64,000 nucleotides of DNA from Argopecten irradians (lineage: Eukaryota; Mollusca; Bivalvia; Pectinida; Pectinidae). Positions 1-12,900 of the stretch are shown here, piece by piece. The notes under the pieces are model-generated. The model saw nothing but the letters and a program-made list of their open reading frames with translations, searched no databases and was not told the origin of the DNA. Position 1 is the first letter of the stretch. Every line of letters begins with the position of its first letter. The stretch lies in the NCBI RefSeq assembly GCF_041381155.1, contig NC_091142.1, forward strand, positions 7,364,778 to 7,428,777. Direction: 5' to 3'. The position numbers were made by a program, and so were the translations under genes.

Positions 1-829
1 CATAAACATTTATGATGACTTATGCTTAAACAATAGATAAAATAGAAACTTGCTCAAAAACTTTAACATGGAAATATGACAAATTAACAGACTCAAAAAA
101 AAAAACCCTAAAGGACCCCAAATTGGTTGTATTATCACGTTCAGCATCCATACACATGAGGAAAATAAAATCATAAACATTTATGATGACTTAAGCTTAA
201 ACAATAGACAAAATAGAAACTTGCTCAAAAACTTTAACATGGAAATATGACAAATTTACAGACTCAAAAAAAACCCAAAGGACCCCAAATTGGTTGTATT
301 ATCACGTTCAGCATCCATACACATGAGGAAAATAAAATCATAAACATTTATGATGACTTAAGCTTAAACAATAGACAAAATAGAAACTTGCTCAAAAACT
401 TTAACATGGAAATATGACAAATTAACAGACTCAAAAAACCCCTAAAGGGCCCCAATTTGGTTGTATTATCACGTTCAGCATCCATACAAATTAGGAAAAT
501 AAAATCATAAACATTTATGATGACTTAAGCTTAAACAATAGGCAAAATAAAAACTTGCTCAAAAACTTTAACATGGAAATATGACAAATTAACAGACTCA
601 AAAAAAAACCTAAAGGGCCCCAAATTGGTTGTATTATCACGTTCAGCATCCATACACATTAGGAAAATAAAATCATAAACATTTATGATGACTTAAGCTG
701 AAACAATTGACGAAACAGAAACTTGCTCAAAAACTTTAACGTGAAATGGGACGCCAACGCTGACGCCGACGCCGGCGCCGGGGTGACAACATTAGCTCCC
801 CCTATTCTTCGAATAGACGAGCTAAAATT
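1..829. repeat. Tandem ~168-bp repeat block with GC-rich tail
   Basis: About four and a half head-to-tail copies of an AT-rich unit begin at 1, 172, 339, 506 and 674, so the period is 167-171 bp. The last copy runs into a distinct tail at about 739-829 that is rich in GACGCC and ends in a small hairpin around TTCGAATAG. The same unit-plus-tail order recurs at 2440-2867, which suggests one mobile or satellite-carrying family rather than a simple local expansion. The left edge lies outside the window. Confidence 0.85.
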
Positions 830-985
830 AATACTGTCATCATTCTTTTTACGAGTAAACTGCTGTATTGTAAACTTAAGGTAATTTTACATAATGCAGA
901 AAATGGAACCACTGATGAACGACCTTTTGAAATATGGCAAATCTTTTCATCAAATGGTTTTCATTTGGTTTTTATCATTTTATAG

Positions 986-1210
986 ACTGCACTGAACATG
1001 ATAACAAAAACCCAGAGCATTGATTTGAAGACGGATGGAATTCTTGTTGTCGCCATTAACCCAGGCTGGGTCCAGACTAACATGGGTGGTCCGTCTGCTC
1101 CCGTCACGCCGATCGATAGTGTGAAAGGCATGCTAAGTGTTATCTCTAACCTTTCAGCGGAATCCAGTGGTAAAATGTTCAACTTTAAGGGCGAAATAAT
1201 GCCATGGTGA
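986..1210 (+). CDS. Short-chain dehydrogenase, C-terminal exon (C-factor-like)
   Basis: This is the last coding exon of a gene whose earlier exons lie left of the window. A TATAG acceptor at 981-985 is followed by an open frame that reads TALNMITKTQSIDLK, then a PGWVQTNMGG motif, and ends in GEIMPW and a TGA stop at 1208-1210. This pattern is typical of the C-terminal third of classical short-chain dehydrogenase/reductases of the C-factor (C-signal) group: the NPGWVxTxMGG loop follows the last strand of the Rossmann fold, and the tail matches the family's usual ending. The catalytic YxxxK should be in the preceding exon. The family uses NAD(P)H to reduce carbonyl substrates; the substrate here is unknown. 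The family call is firm; exact orthology is not. Confidence 0.85.
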   Translation, partial: TALNMITKTQSIDLKTDGILVVAINPGWVQTNMGGPSAPVTPIDSVKGMLSVISNLSAESSGKMFNFKGEIMPW

Positions 1211-1339
1211 CTTGTCGTCTGGACTTATAATCTTCACATGAAGGGTATGTCTAGTGTTTCTCTAATTTTTCTATGGAATCCAGGGGTTGTCATGGTGATA
1301 GTGAGGCCTTGTTCTGGAAGGATAGCCAAAGCGTATCTG

Positions 1340-1345
1340 AATAAA
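1340..1345 (+). promoter_or_regulatory. Candidate polyadenylation signal of the dehydrogenase gene
   Basis: AATAAA lies about 130 nt after the stop codon at 1210 in the same orientation. It is the first canonical signal downstream, so it is a reasonable 3' end for the transcript, but no transcript evidence is available. Confidence 0.45.
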
Positions 1346-1882
1346 TGTTTCTTTCAATTTGCTGGTGAAGATGCAACACGATCTAAAGTAAAAAATGCTT
1401 TAATTGTACAGTCAACGATTCTTGCTGTTCTCAAGACATGCTGTGCAAGGCAGAGTATACTCTTTAACCTGTGGTGATAGTCAGAGTTTGGGCTAAGACT
1501 GGAGATTCGAGGCGACATTGGATGATGTGAGCTAGCTATAGGCAACTTCGGTATATCATTGGTATAGTGTCTTTACTAAAAGATAGTATAAATATCAGTT
1601 TGATGTTTAGCATACTATAATTATTGCTTCTGATCGTGCCATGTGCTTTTATTTTGTTCTTAATTAATTGATTCGTGTTTGAGTGAAGATTTTTTGAATA
1701 CGCTCGAAATTTGATGTTTAGTGGAGTTCATGAATCGTATTTCTAGATGTGTACATTCGAAAATTTCAGTAGTATAACCAAATTCAGACTTGCTGTAGAA
1801 TATGTCTAATTCAAGATTCAACAATTATTTTCTTAGCTCCACTATTCTTTTTCAATGACTCTCGCTCTCTCGCATCCTTTCC

Positions 1883-2205
1883 CATCCTCGAAACTCCAGG
1901 GGTTACTATCACTGTCGTTTATACACCCCTGGACTATGCCACTGTAAAACCGAAGGCAACAGAAGACAATTTGGTCCTTTGATGTACATTTACATCAAAA
2001 GAATTTAATAACGATAAACTGTGGTAGACTGAGTGGCTTTGAAGTTGGGCGCCGATCTCTCTCTTTGTGTAATCTTCAAAAGAAGTCACTGCAGAGCTGT
2101 GATTGGTCATTTTTTCATTCCTGAACTGCCTTCATTTGTTTACAGATATAGTTAGGGGTGGATATAACGACCATGATAGTAACCTCTGGAGTATAAAGGA
2201 CGATG
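1883..2205. mobile_element. Inverted-repeat element (CATCCTCG/CCAGGGG family), copy 1
   Basis: The left end reads CATCCTCGAAACTCCAGGGG and the right end is its diverged inverse, with a subterminal motif GGTTACTATCACTG repeated in inverse near the right end. The size (323 bp) and design match the better-preserved copy at 3379-3695. No coding capacity is present, so it is a non-autonomous MITE-like element. Confidence 0.75.
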
Positions 2206-2439
2206 ATGTCCTTGTGTCCCTAGCCTTACAATATGGTTAGCTCATTCAATCGGGTGATTTGAAACATTTTTATCATAGATTCTCCTTGACGATTGATCCA
2301 GTCGTTGTTTAATCATGCGTGTCGTATGTAATTGACTGTGTCTTCTAATTGGTGTAGTACGCTTCGGATTTTGATAACAAGAGCTGTTGGAGAACAGCAA
2401 AGCTCGCCTATTCAGAAGAAGTTGATGTTCAAGTATTTA

Positions 2440-2867
2440 CTATTTAAACATGGAAATATGACAAATTAACAGACTTAAAAAACCCCTAAAGGGCCCCAAA
2501 TTGGTTGTATTATCACGTTCAGCATCCAGACACATTAGGAAAATAAAATCATAAACATTTATGATGACTTAAGCTTAAACAATAGACAAAAAAGAAACTT
2601 GCTCAAAAACTTTAACATGGAAATATGACAAATTAACAGACTCAAAAAAAAAACCTAAAGGGCCCCAAATTGGTTGTATTATCACATTCAGCATCCACAC
2701 ACATTAGGAAAATAAAATCATAAACATTTATGATGACTTAAGCTTTAACAATTGACGAAACAGAAACTTGCTCAAAAACTTTAACGTGAAATGGGACGCC
2801 AACGCTGACGCCGACGCCGGGGTGACAACATATAGCTCCCCCTATTCTTCGAATAGGCGAGCTAAAA
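2440..2867. repeat. Second ~168-bp repeat block with the same GC-rich tail
   Basis: Two and a fraction copies of the unit seen at 1-829 (unit starts near 2550 and 2719) lead into the same tail (GACGCC-rich, then the TTCGAATAGG hairpin) at about 2785-2867. The tail is a few bases shorter than the first block's. The two blocks bracket about 1.6 kb that includes the dehydrogenase exon. Confidence 0.8.
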
Positions 2868-3378
2868 AGGATATACAAACATTCGCTGTTCTTTTTCATC
2901 TTCATTTCAGAAGTCACCAAACGCTTCCAAAGTCATATTATTGCATTGGGTATTCTCCATAACCGTTATATACCAATTTTCATTGAAATCTGATTACATT
3001 TTTGTACATTTATCTAAATTCCAACAAATGAGATGTTTCTATTTCGTTACCATGGTATCGGAGATTTTAAAGGGTGGTACCATTCTCCCGTTTTATCAAA
3101 AGCATTAGTAAAACTTTTGATTAAGTACTTGGTAGGAGTTATCTCCCTTCTAATATAGGAAAATCATGGCTCATCCTTGCAATGGGAATGTTTAAACTTT
3201 CCTTATGTTAATATAAAACACGAGGGGTGTCCTCGTGTGTGAAACAAAACATGCGTCACTTGTGTAAGATAAGAAACTCATGAAAAATGATGTTGTGACT
3301 AATACAAAACATAACAAATGAATCAGATTACATAGAACTTTATCACATAAGGCAACATTCGGCTAGCATCATCTTTAC

Positions 3379-3695
3379 CATCCTCGATATTCCAGGGGTT
3401 CCGATCACTTATGATTTCTACACCCCTGGATTATCTCATAATGAAATTGAAGGCAGCTCAGCGGAAAATATTTGACCAATCACAGGCCAGCAAAGATTTC
3501 GTTTGAAGACTACAGAGAGAGCGACGCCTAACATCAAAGCCACACAGTCAACCACAATGTACCGTTATACGGCTCTTTTGATGTACATCAAATGACTAAA
3601 TTACCTGTTCTGTTCTGTTGCCTTCAGTTTTACTATGAGATAGTCCAGGGGTGTAGAGATCGTAAGTGATCGGAACCCCTGGAGTATCGAGGATG
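3379..3695. mobile_element. Inverted-repeat element (CATCCTCG/CCAGGGG family), copy 2
   Basis: This is a near-perfect terminal inverted repeat element of 317 bp. The ends read CATCCTCGATATTCCAGGGG and the inverse, with matching subterminal arms for about 50 bp. The 9 bases CATCTTTAC lie directly outside both ends (3370-3378 and 3696-3704), which fits a target-site duplication. A 9-bp duplication is typical of Mutator-like elements, but no transposase is present to confirm that. Confidence 0.85.
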
Positions 3696-4001
3696 CATCT
3701 TTACCAAATTTGGGCATTGTGTCATGTTTTGATCTATCATATACAATGCAATATCATACACAAATTACAAAAAAACACAAATTAAACATCGTAAACAAAA
3801 TATATCAACTCCTGAGAAATCATGGCAAATCACAAGATGGGAATATTATTATATATACACATATCCGATTACTTGATTGCAAATCATTATATGAATACTC
3901 TGTAGATCAATTATACAACAGTTCCAATGGAGCACCAAAATAAAATCATATGAAAACAGAAATGATTGCTGTGTGAGTTGGAATGCTGAACTTATCTCGA
4001 A

Positions 4002-4163
4002 TTTGTATATTACAGAGTTATCTTCCATTGTGGGTAAGTATTGATTGTGACGTCACGTGTTTGCGAGCATAACGTCATACTTTAAAGAAAACGACGCGAG
4101 TTTCATAATAATGACGCCAAAATGGATACCTACCCGCACTGGAAGTGACTCTGTAAATGCAAA
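4002..4163. mobile_element. Short inverted-repeat element with TGACGTCA, copy 1
   Basis: The ends read TTTGTATATTACAGAGT and the inverse, followed by arms that pair over about 50 bp (GTATTGATTGTGACGTCA on the left). It is one of three copies within 4 kb, the others being 5914-6084 and 7711-7892. It contains a full palindromic cAMP-response-type octamer, TGACGTCA, next to a CACGTG E-box. Confidence 0.75.
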
Positions 4164-5913
4164 GACGGAAAACGGATCGTCTACATAACAGACCCGGGGA
4201 TATTTTACAAGTTTATAATTCACTTCTAGAGCTTAGATAAATAAAACTGATTGATCCAATCTATTGTGTTTTCTTATAGTATAACTAAGTATATTTTGTT
4301 GTAGGTGACAGAGAGATCGATCTGCCAATTTGTTGTCATAGCTTTTCTGAATTTATGAACATCAACATGAAACCTGTGTTTACCAATACACTGTCTTATC
4401 CGGACAGTGTGCCACTGTCATTGTATATACACGTTCACAAACCTGTGTACATATGACATGTACATTATAGTGAATATGAGTGTGTTCGTTAAATTGTATC
4501 AATGATAGTTACTTATTACCTATGTATATTTTTTGTAAATATCCCTCGAATCGCTATTTAGATTATCCCTAAAATGAAAGCAAATACAATAGCATGACAA
4601 CCTTTGGTTAAATCATCATGAAAACTAAGGTGGGTTGATATCACACACACAAAATAAACGTAAAATTGAATTACATATAAATTACATTAGTATATTACGA
4701 TCGCCATGTGTCTGTGTACATTTTGAGTATGGCAAAAAATTAATGACAAACAAAAACTGACATTTCGATGGAAAATAATGACAATAAAACATCTTGACAT
4801 ATACAGAGTGATGATAATTACAAATCAGTTTATAAATATTCTTGGATGACAATTAATATACTAATTTAACAACGTTAATTTATTTACAACAAAACATTGA
4901 CATTTTCTTCAAACTCTCTCTCTGTTTCTACAATTCATCATGGCATTAATGAGTTATTATCTTTTGAAATAGGGTACTTTGTACATGAACCTTCACACAC
5001 TAACATTTCAAATTTTAATTAAAAGCCTGCTAACCATGGTATTTTGAGTTTCCTGGCAATAAATAGCAACTCATTTTTTGAACCAAAACAGCAAAACAAT
5101 TGGCATTAACTAACCAGTTATTATACCTTAAGACCCTACAAAAAACCACGAAAATTAAAGATGAATCTAAATCCTGGAGGGAAGCATACAGGGGATCATA
5201 ATGAGAGGTACTGAAGGATACCTTTGGGGAAACCCACGTGGTGATTGGCCTATAAATAGAAGCAGGGCCTAAATTATGGTGGTTTATAAAACATTTAATG
5301 CCAATATATTTAATCATAGCACGCTTAAGGAAAATTTGAAGTACATATGAGAAAACGACCCATCATGAAACACACAGAAAATGTCATTATACATGTATAT
5401 TCTTATCTATTGTGTTAATCAATGATACAGACTCCGGCTCGAGGATAAATATTTGGAAACATATTTCTATAATAATCAAACAATAGGGCACATAGCATTT
5501 ATAGACACCATGTAAAAGATGTATACATTAATCAGAAGCATATTTATTTTTACATATGAAATAAATTGTATAAAATCATAGATCATAATCATAATCAACA
5601 AATTACTACAATATTAAATCTACACGATTATGTCTTTATATATATAAGGATATATAAAATATACATTGTGTATTATGATGGTGATCGACTTAATTAGCAA
5701 TGGATATTTTGATTTCCTCTGCTACATTTTTCATCTTGTACGTACAATTATAGCCATATTTTACACGTTAATATCATATGCATACAAAGTTAATGTTTCA
5801 TCTAAGTCTGTACTTAAGTGATTCTACTTTTAGCCTTCTGATAATCCCCACGCACGAAAAGCACCGAATTAAGTCAAAACTTCAAACCACTTCCTCATCA
5901 AGTTAATTCCGAA

Positions 5914-6084
5914 TTTGTATATTACAGAGTTATCTGCCCTTGCGGGTAGGTATTGATTGTGACGTCATGTGTTTGCGACCGTAACGCCATATGTTTCGGA
6001 GAAAACGACGTGAATTGCGCTCATAAAATAATGACGTAACAATCGATACCTACCAGCAAGGGAGCTAACTCTGTAATATGCAAA
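5914..6084. mobile_element. Short inverted-repeat element with TGACGTCA, copy 2
   Basis: Same orientation and structure as the copy at 4002-4163: terminal TTTGTATATTACAGAGT, a TTGCGGGTAGGTATTGATTG arm and a TGACGTCA octamer. There is no open reading frame of interest inside. Confidence 0.75.
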
Positions 6085-7710
6085 GACGGAAAAGGTTTAT
6101 ATACACTTCAGGAAATTCTTTGTTTCTTCGGAGAAATCAGGACCTGAACAACATTTAAAATGCGATTTTACACGAGCGTCAGAAAGCATTTCGATTAAAA
6201 AATGATATAATTAACTTTTAATCATAGTTAACTGTTTATTTTAAATTTCAATGATACTACCTGTTAAATATCTTTTCTTAAATGCACCCGATAATGGTCG
6301 CCAGAAATAAGTCCTAATTCCATTCTAACATAAATTCCCCAGCATTGATAACGAGTGATATCATTCTTATAATTTCAAATTATATCACAATGACAAATTA
6401 GTTTTTTTGTAAAAGTAATACATAAACTGTTTGTTCACAACTGAAGTATATATGTTATTTTTTCATATTACAATAAATATAATATCAGTCACTTTTTGTT
6501 CATCTAGTTTAATAAAACTAAACACTTCCAACAAAATAAATATCAAATACCTCAACAATTAATATGCACATGCATTTCTTTTTAAAGACCACAAAATTTC
6601 GAACAGTTTAAATAAAAGAGGCGTTAATAATGTCTTGTGACAATCTTTCAAAGTGAAAAAATGATGTTAATGTTTCAAATTATGTTCCAAGAAAAATTAT
6701 TTTATTTCGCGGGTGAAAATTTCGCGATTTTTTCTTTTAAACCTATTTGCGGGTAAAAATTTTCACACATTGTTGATTCTTACCACTATTAGTTAATAAA
6801 TTATCATTCTTGTTAATTCCAATCCCGGATATTTAAATTCACGGAAACTAACTCGACCTTCCTAGTAAAATTGAGTTTCTCGCAAATAAAAGCAATTCCA
6901 CATGCACAGAACCTTATGTTAAGATGTAAAGATTCTGAACTGAAGATTAAAAATCACTCCTGTCAAAATTTAAACTTAAATCGATAAAACTGACAACTTG
7001 GTGAAATACCAATGGAAAACAGAATATATATACATTGCCATCCAAAAGTTTTTGTTACACTTGTATTTTTACACATATACATAAAGTACAGAAATATGTA
7101 AACCTTGTTATGACAGGCATCAGTTGACATTATTTATAAACTTATTTATCTTCTTCAACTCATTTATTGTTTTTTTCGAAAGTTTTCTCAAAGACAAACT
7201 GCCAGTAAACTTTTACATCTGCAATGGATCTTTTGGATAGTAATATATATATATATATTTCAATATCAATATTTTCCAATATCATGGATGAATATTCACA
7301 GTACCAGCCTTCCTTTGCATTTATCAACAAAATAACAATACATACAATAGAGGAAGTAACATAGAACTTCGAGGGAAACAGACAAAACTATGAACCAACG
7401 TTTAAGAAATTCTCTGAGGGACATTTTTTCTGAAACTTATAGCCTTAAAGACAGTTAAATAGAGAGACAATATGTTTAAGTATTCTCCAAATATAATGGC
7501 CTTAAAATAATTGGTTCGCCACCTAATAAAAATATATGTATAACAGCTGATTGATCATTATTTCGGTGGATCATTTTTACCGAATTAGTGGTGGGTAACA
7601 GTTCAAGTGGGACCAGGGAAACAGTTCTGACTGTCCTTCATAGAAATGGGTGTAAAATTTATACATTGTGACAATTGACTTACACGTAAGTATACCAGGA
7701 AATCATAGTA

Positions 7711-7892
7711 TTCCGTCTTGGCATATAACAGAGTTAGCTCCCTTGAGGATAGGTATCCGTTGTGATGTTATTTGTTTTTTGGCGCAATTAACGTCGTTTT
7801 CTCCGAAAAATATGACGTTACGCTCTCAAAACAAACATGCCGTCACAATCAATATCTACCCACAAGGGCTGATAACTCTGTGATATACAAAT
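7711..7892. mobile_element. Short inverted-repeat element, copy 3, reverse orientation
   Basis: A third, more diverged member lies in the opposite orientation. Its TAACAGAGTTAGCTCCCTTG and ACAAGGGCTGATAACTCTG ends pair, and the central CGTCGTTTTCTCCGAAAAA segment corresponds to the centre of the other copies. The octamer has decayed to TGATGTTA on one side and CGTCACA on the other. Confidence 0.7.
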
Positions 7893-9730
7893 AAAGAATA
7901 CAATCAGATAATTATGATACAAGGTATTTATACAATGCATACAGCTATCTATGACATAGATTTGGGGACCAGAGAAAGGCGACAGCAGAGGTCATATAAT
8001 GGAAATAAAAAATGAATAAATGAAAATAAACTAATATCATTCATAATGTATACTGCAAATACAACATTTACGCGAGGGGAATTTTCGGTAATTATACGAA
8101 GGTCGATTGATCGCAAAAAGCCCCCCTCGCGTAAGATTGTGTACAAGTACACAGATGTTAAATTTGTTGTTAAAAGTATGAACATGTATCTATCGCGAAA
8201 GTAACAACATCACGAAAGTTTTATGTATGAAAATCACAAAATAAAGCACTCGCGAAAATATTCGCGTCTACAGTTTCAAAATCAAACAAAATGCTGTAAT
8301 CTTTCACTCAAATGCAAATACATTATTTAACTAATTTGTTCAAAAGCCACACATATCACGGGTGATCACAACCAACACATGTTCTGCGCATAAATTACCT
8401 TTTTTTAAGCATGTGGCCTTTAATCTGAATAGCACGGTGGCTTATATTAAGTGAGCATTATCTAGATGAAGAATCATCAACAAAGACTTTGCACAACAAA
8501 GACTTTGCACAAATTAATTTGAACCTCTTCTATGAGTTAGGATATCCTCTCATCAGTAATGATTTTTTAATCTTCCATGAACTAGGTCCTTGAAATTGAG
8601 ATTTATTTGGTAACAATAATTTTGAGTGAAAATGTAGATAATAATGTATAATATCATATGAAGCAGGCAATCACACCAAAGATTTATAAATGCAATAGCA
8701 AATGTATATATAAAATACATCTTTTCCTAAAATACTGAGCTAACATGAACATTTACGCGACGATGCGACATATCTAGAATACTGCGAATCAACTTATTTT
8801 CACGGCGAGTGAATTTCACGATTTCATAACAAATGACTTTTTCACATCGATTTTAATTTTGTGATTTACATTGAAAAAATCTTCTGCTACAGTCCACTTT
8901 CCGCATATTTTTGGTGACGAAATTCAATTGCACATGAAAGCAAGCTACAGGTCACATTCCTACATTATTCCGGGAATGTATACAATTGTTTATCTCTTTT
9001 AGAAAAAAATCCACAGCGTATCCGACTTTTTTAGCACCGAGGGCACTCGAAAAAGAAGGATATCATATTGGAAGTGTTGTTGGTCATTTCCAAAGGATAC
9101 TCATCAAAATTTAATTTTACTCTTTCAGTATGAACAACCTGGCATAAACAATTTCTGAGTATTAGACAGCTTCAATTTATAAATACATTTCAAATTTACA
9201 TTTAAAAATGTTTCATTCAAAAATTAGTTTTGGATACAGAACTTGAAGTCTAGCTCAAATACATAATCGGAAGGTAAGCATTTTTGTTTCTTATAATCTG
9301 ATACAACAGAAATGCTGAAAAAATTGGGGAAGGACTCAAAAGAGGGGATAATAACCTTTTTCTGAATGCAGCATTGGGAAGATTCAACAAAAAATTGATA
9401 AACTTTATATTGTAATAAAAATAATATTGAACTATAATTTCAAATTAATATAATTAATATACACAAATACCGGTATTTCGTTTTGTGGCAAAATAGATGT
9501 CTGCTCCAGAATGTGGTCTGATATTAATTGTTACATCGTGAAATGCCACAACTTCATCAGAAAACTACATAAATTTTTCACAAAATGTAACAACGTAATA
9601 GCCAATTCCAAGAGCCTTAAAAAGTCTGCATTATGAAAAATACACCAGCACAGAAATATGTAAATAAACAATAACTAAGTATATATCGTATATATATAAC
9701 TAAATATTACATTGCCTGCCTTGCTGCAGT

Positions 9731-9933
9731 CTAATCTTCTTGCTTGCACTTATCCTTTTTGTGAAGAAAGTCACTTTGTAAGAGACGATAAAAAAGAATG
9801 ATGTTCATGACTGTCATGACAGCGAGTCCCAGGCTGCCGATGGTGTAGAACACCAAAGGAATACGATCTTTATTAATCAACATCCATCGGCTCATCCATG
9901 CCATCACAGAAATTCGGCAAACGATGAAAGTAC
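9731..9933 (-). CDS. TLCD1/2: TLCD1/2 exon 5 (C-terminus)
   Basis: The exon follows a TTTTTCAG acceptor. Its first two bases complete the glycine codon begun in exon 4, giving NLGTFIVCRISV. It carries the final membrane helix and the basic tail HKKDKCKQED before the TAG stop. Intron 4 upstream of it is about 8.3 kb. Confidence 0.92.
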
Positions 9934-12900
9934 CTGAAAAATATCTCAATCATTTAATGAAAGCTACATTGACCAATACAGAATATCGGCACAGCATGAA
10001 AAAAATTCCACCATTTAATTGACCTAATAATATTTCACTGAATATTTTAATTGAATAAGTTAATTGCCCATCACTGCCCAGACAAAAATCGTTTTAGTTT
10101 TATGATTGAGTTGAAACCAGGCCCCAAAATCATGAAACAATCTTAAATCTAAAACAGTGGGAAGTTTAGACTTAGCCAATCACAATTGACGTTACAAAAA
10201 ATTACGTCATTTTATAGGATAAGCAATAACTTAAGTCTAACATTATATCATGATCTCACCAACAAAAGTCTGCATTCTGTCGGGTTTAACCCGTCTGCTC
10301 ATATACAGTAATATTGTATAGAGATTTTTGGAAGACGGCCCCGTGTCCAAAAACTTTGTAAATAGATTTAGTAAGGTATGTTTTGTTTCTTTACACAGTA
10401 AGATTCCTATTGAGGTTTATTGTACTAGGTTTAACTGCAATGGAATTCCTTAATTAACTCCAACTTAAATCTGTAAATAGTTTGAGGCTATCATTATGTT
10501 ATTGCATACTAGAAAATCATTATCATTAATAGATTCTCCCGAAAAGCAATGCTAGTATTTGATATTCATAAATTTTAATGGGGTACTAATATGGTTTTTC
10601 AGTCTAGTTTGGCCTATAATCGTATTGTTATAACAGCCATCTTCTAGTCTGTTATTCCCTTACAACTTTGTCAGGGCACAACACTTTGGCTTAAATGATG
10701 AAAGTAAAATGACGATTTCGTCTCCATTGCTTTGAAACTATCGCCTAGGCTAAATAAAGTTATTATTTACCTCAAAATATTACTTGATATATGTGCCGTT
10801 ACAAGAATTCTTTCGTTTGAAAGAGAGACTTTGCTACGCACATACAAAGACAACATTTAGGAAACACAGTATACAATAATGTAAAACTTCCAGCACACGT
10901 GTGAATGCTGAATGCTACCTATAACCTGTGTTAGGATTGGAGATATTTAAAAGGAACAAAAGTGTTTTGTAAACTACGTGATTAGGCCATGTGGTCTCTC
11001 GTTTGAGAAAAGATTTAAAAGTAAGTCACGCCATTTTGACTGGGCTTAAACTAATTATACATACTGACCTAATCCATGCTTGACCACCTTGCTTTTACAA
11101 AATATCCGAGACGGTTTTGCTCTAAACCTTAATTTATAAAATATTTCTAACTTAACAAACTTCCGCCCAATATCTTAGTTTTAAGAGTTAGAAGTGTATA
11201 CTAATATTTCATAAATTAACAAATATAAATTTACGCTATAAGAACTGTGTGGTGCTAAGTTTTGTAGAATTGTGAAATTTGTACGACTTCATATGTAACA
11301 TAAAGTACTAATATTGTTGTAGTCTGATGGGCATTTTCAGTTAACCAAAGATCAAGATATATATATACATATTTACTGCAACTATATATAATAAATATGT
11401 AAAACCACCTAGCAGTAATGTAGATGGATCATTGATATGTTCGTTAGTTTGGGCCGATATAATTTACAGTTGTTGATATGTATACATGCCTAAAACATAT
11501 TTGCTTTCATGTTTTTGTGAACGTTATATGCACACTACATCTGTCAGAGTATAAACATGCAGGATGTAAAACTAGGCATCTAAAGGATTTTCCAGATAAA
11601 CGAGTTTTTACAAATTCTACCAACTATAGGCATATATAGGGTATTCCAGATACTATGTATATGAGTTTTTACAAATTGTACGTGTAGTGTGATAACTAAC
11701 ACCTAGCCCAGTGGTGTAAATATCCGTTTGCCTATGATAGATTTTAAATGTCTTATTATGTTTTGGATACAGTTTTACAGGAATCTGTGTCAAACCACGA
11801 GGCTCTATTTAAAGCATGAAGACGATTTAAAGCTCCAAAACCTATCCATAGTTTAAATGTCTGACCATGAAGGCGATTTCATGCTAACAAACATACCCAG
11901 AGTTTCAATGTAAGACCACGACGATTTAAAGCTTCCAAACCTATCCATAGTTTAAATGTCTGACCATGAAGGCGATTTCATGCTAACAAACATACCCAGA
12001 GTTTCAATGTAAGACCACGACGATTTAAAGCTTCCAAACCTATCCATAGTTTAAATGTCTGACCATGAAGGCGATTTCATGCTAACAAACATACCCAGAG
12101 TTTCAATGTAAGACCACGACGATTTAAAGCTTCCAAACCTATCCATAGTTTTGATGTCTGACCATGAAGATAATTTACAGCTACCATATCAACGTTAACA
12201 CAGGGTTTCAATGTCTGACCATGACGATGATTTAAAGCTAACAAACCTACACGAGTTGCAATGCAAGGCCACCAAGATGATTTAAAGCTAACTAACCTAC
12301 CCAGAATTCCAATGCAAGGCCACGAAGATGATTTAAAGCTAACAAACCTACACGAGTTCCAATGCAAGGCCGCCAAGACGATTTAAAGCTAACTAACTAA
12401 CCTACCAAGAATTTCAATGCAAGGCCACCAAGACGATTTAAAGCTAACTAAACCTACCCAGAGTTTAAAACTCCCTTCTAATCACACAAGTGTGTGTACA
12501 TATCACTATAGCCTTTATTTGCTCGACGACCCTCAAACTCGGCCTACACAAATACTTCTTCTTAGCTACACAAGTAATGAACTCCGCACATACACACAGC
12601 AGAAATATTTTACAATGCTAATAAGCTCCCACACGGTAGAGGATTGTATGATTCAGAAGTTAAGATGTCTCATATTCTGACTATAACTGCATAAATCCTT
12701 CGACCTGTGGTACAGAATATGACTTGACCAGGGTGGCTAACTTGTTCACGTGTCTGACATGTACTACAACTAAAGTCATCCTCTTGGTAGGGACCGTGGC
12801 GGCCGATAGTTAGGATCTCGCAATCCTCCACACCTCTGGGTCGCGAGTTTGAATCCCATTTGAGGCAGCTGCCAAGTCGCCTCTGGTCGGTGTTTTTTTC

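Larger units (their letters stand above)
4164..9730. other. Stretch without recognisable gene
   Basis: Apart from the two short inverted-repeat elements listed at 5914 and 7711, I see only AT-rich DNA, short microsatellites and scattered TTCGCG-containing fragments near 6700-6900 and 8750-8830. The right part, next to 9731, must hold the 3' untranslated region of the minus-strand TLC gene; a TTTATT (AATAAA on the minus strand) occurs at 8601-8606 but its use is unproven. Confidence 0.5.
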
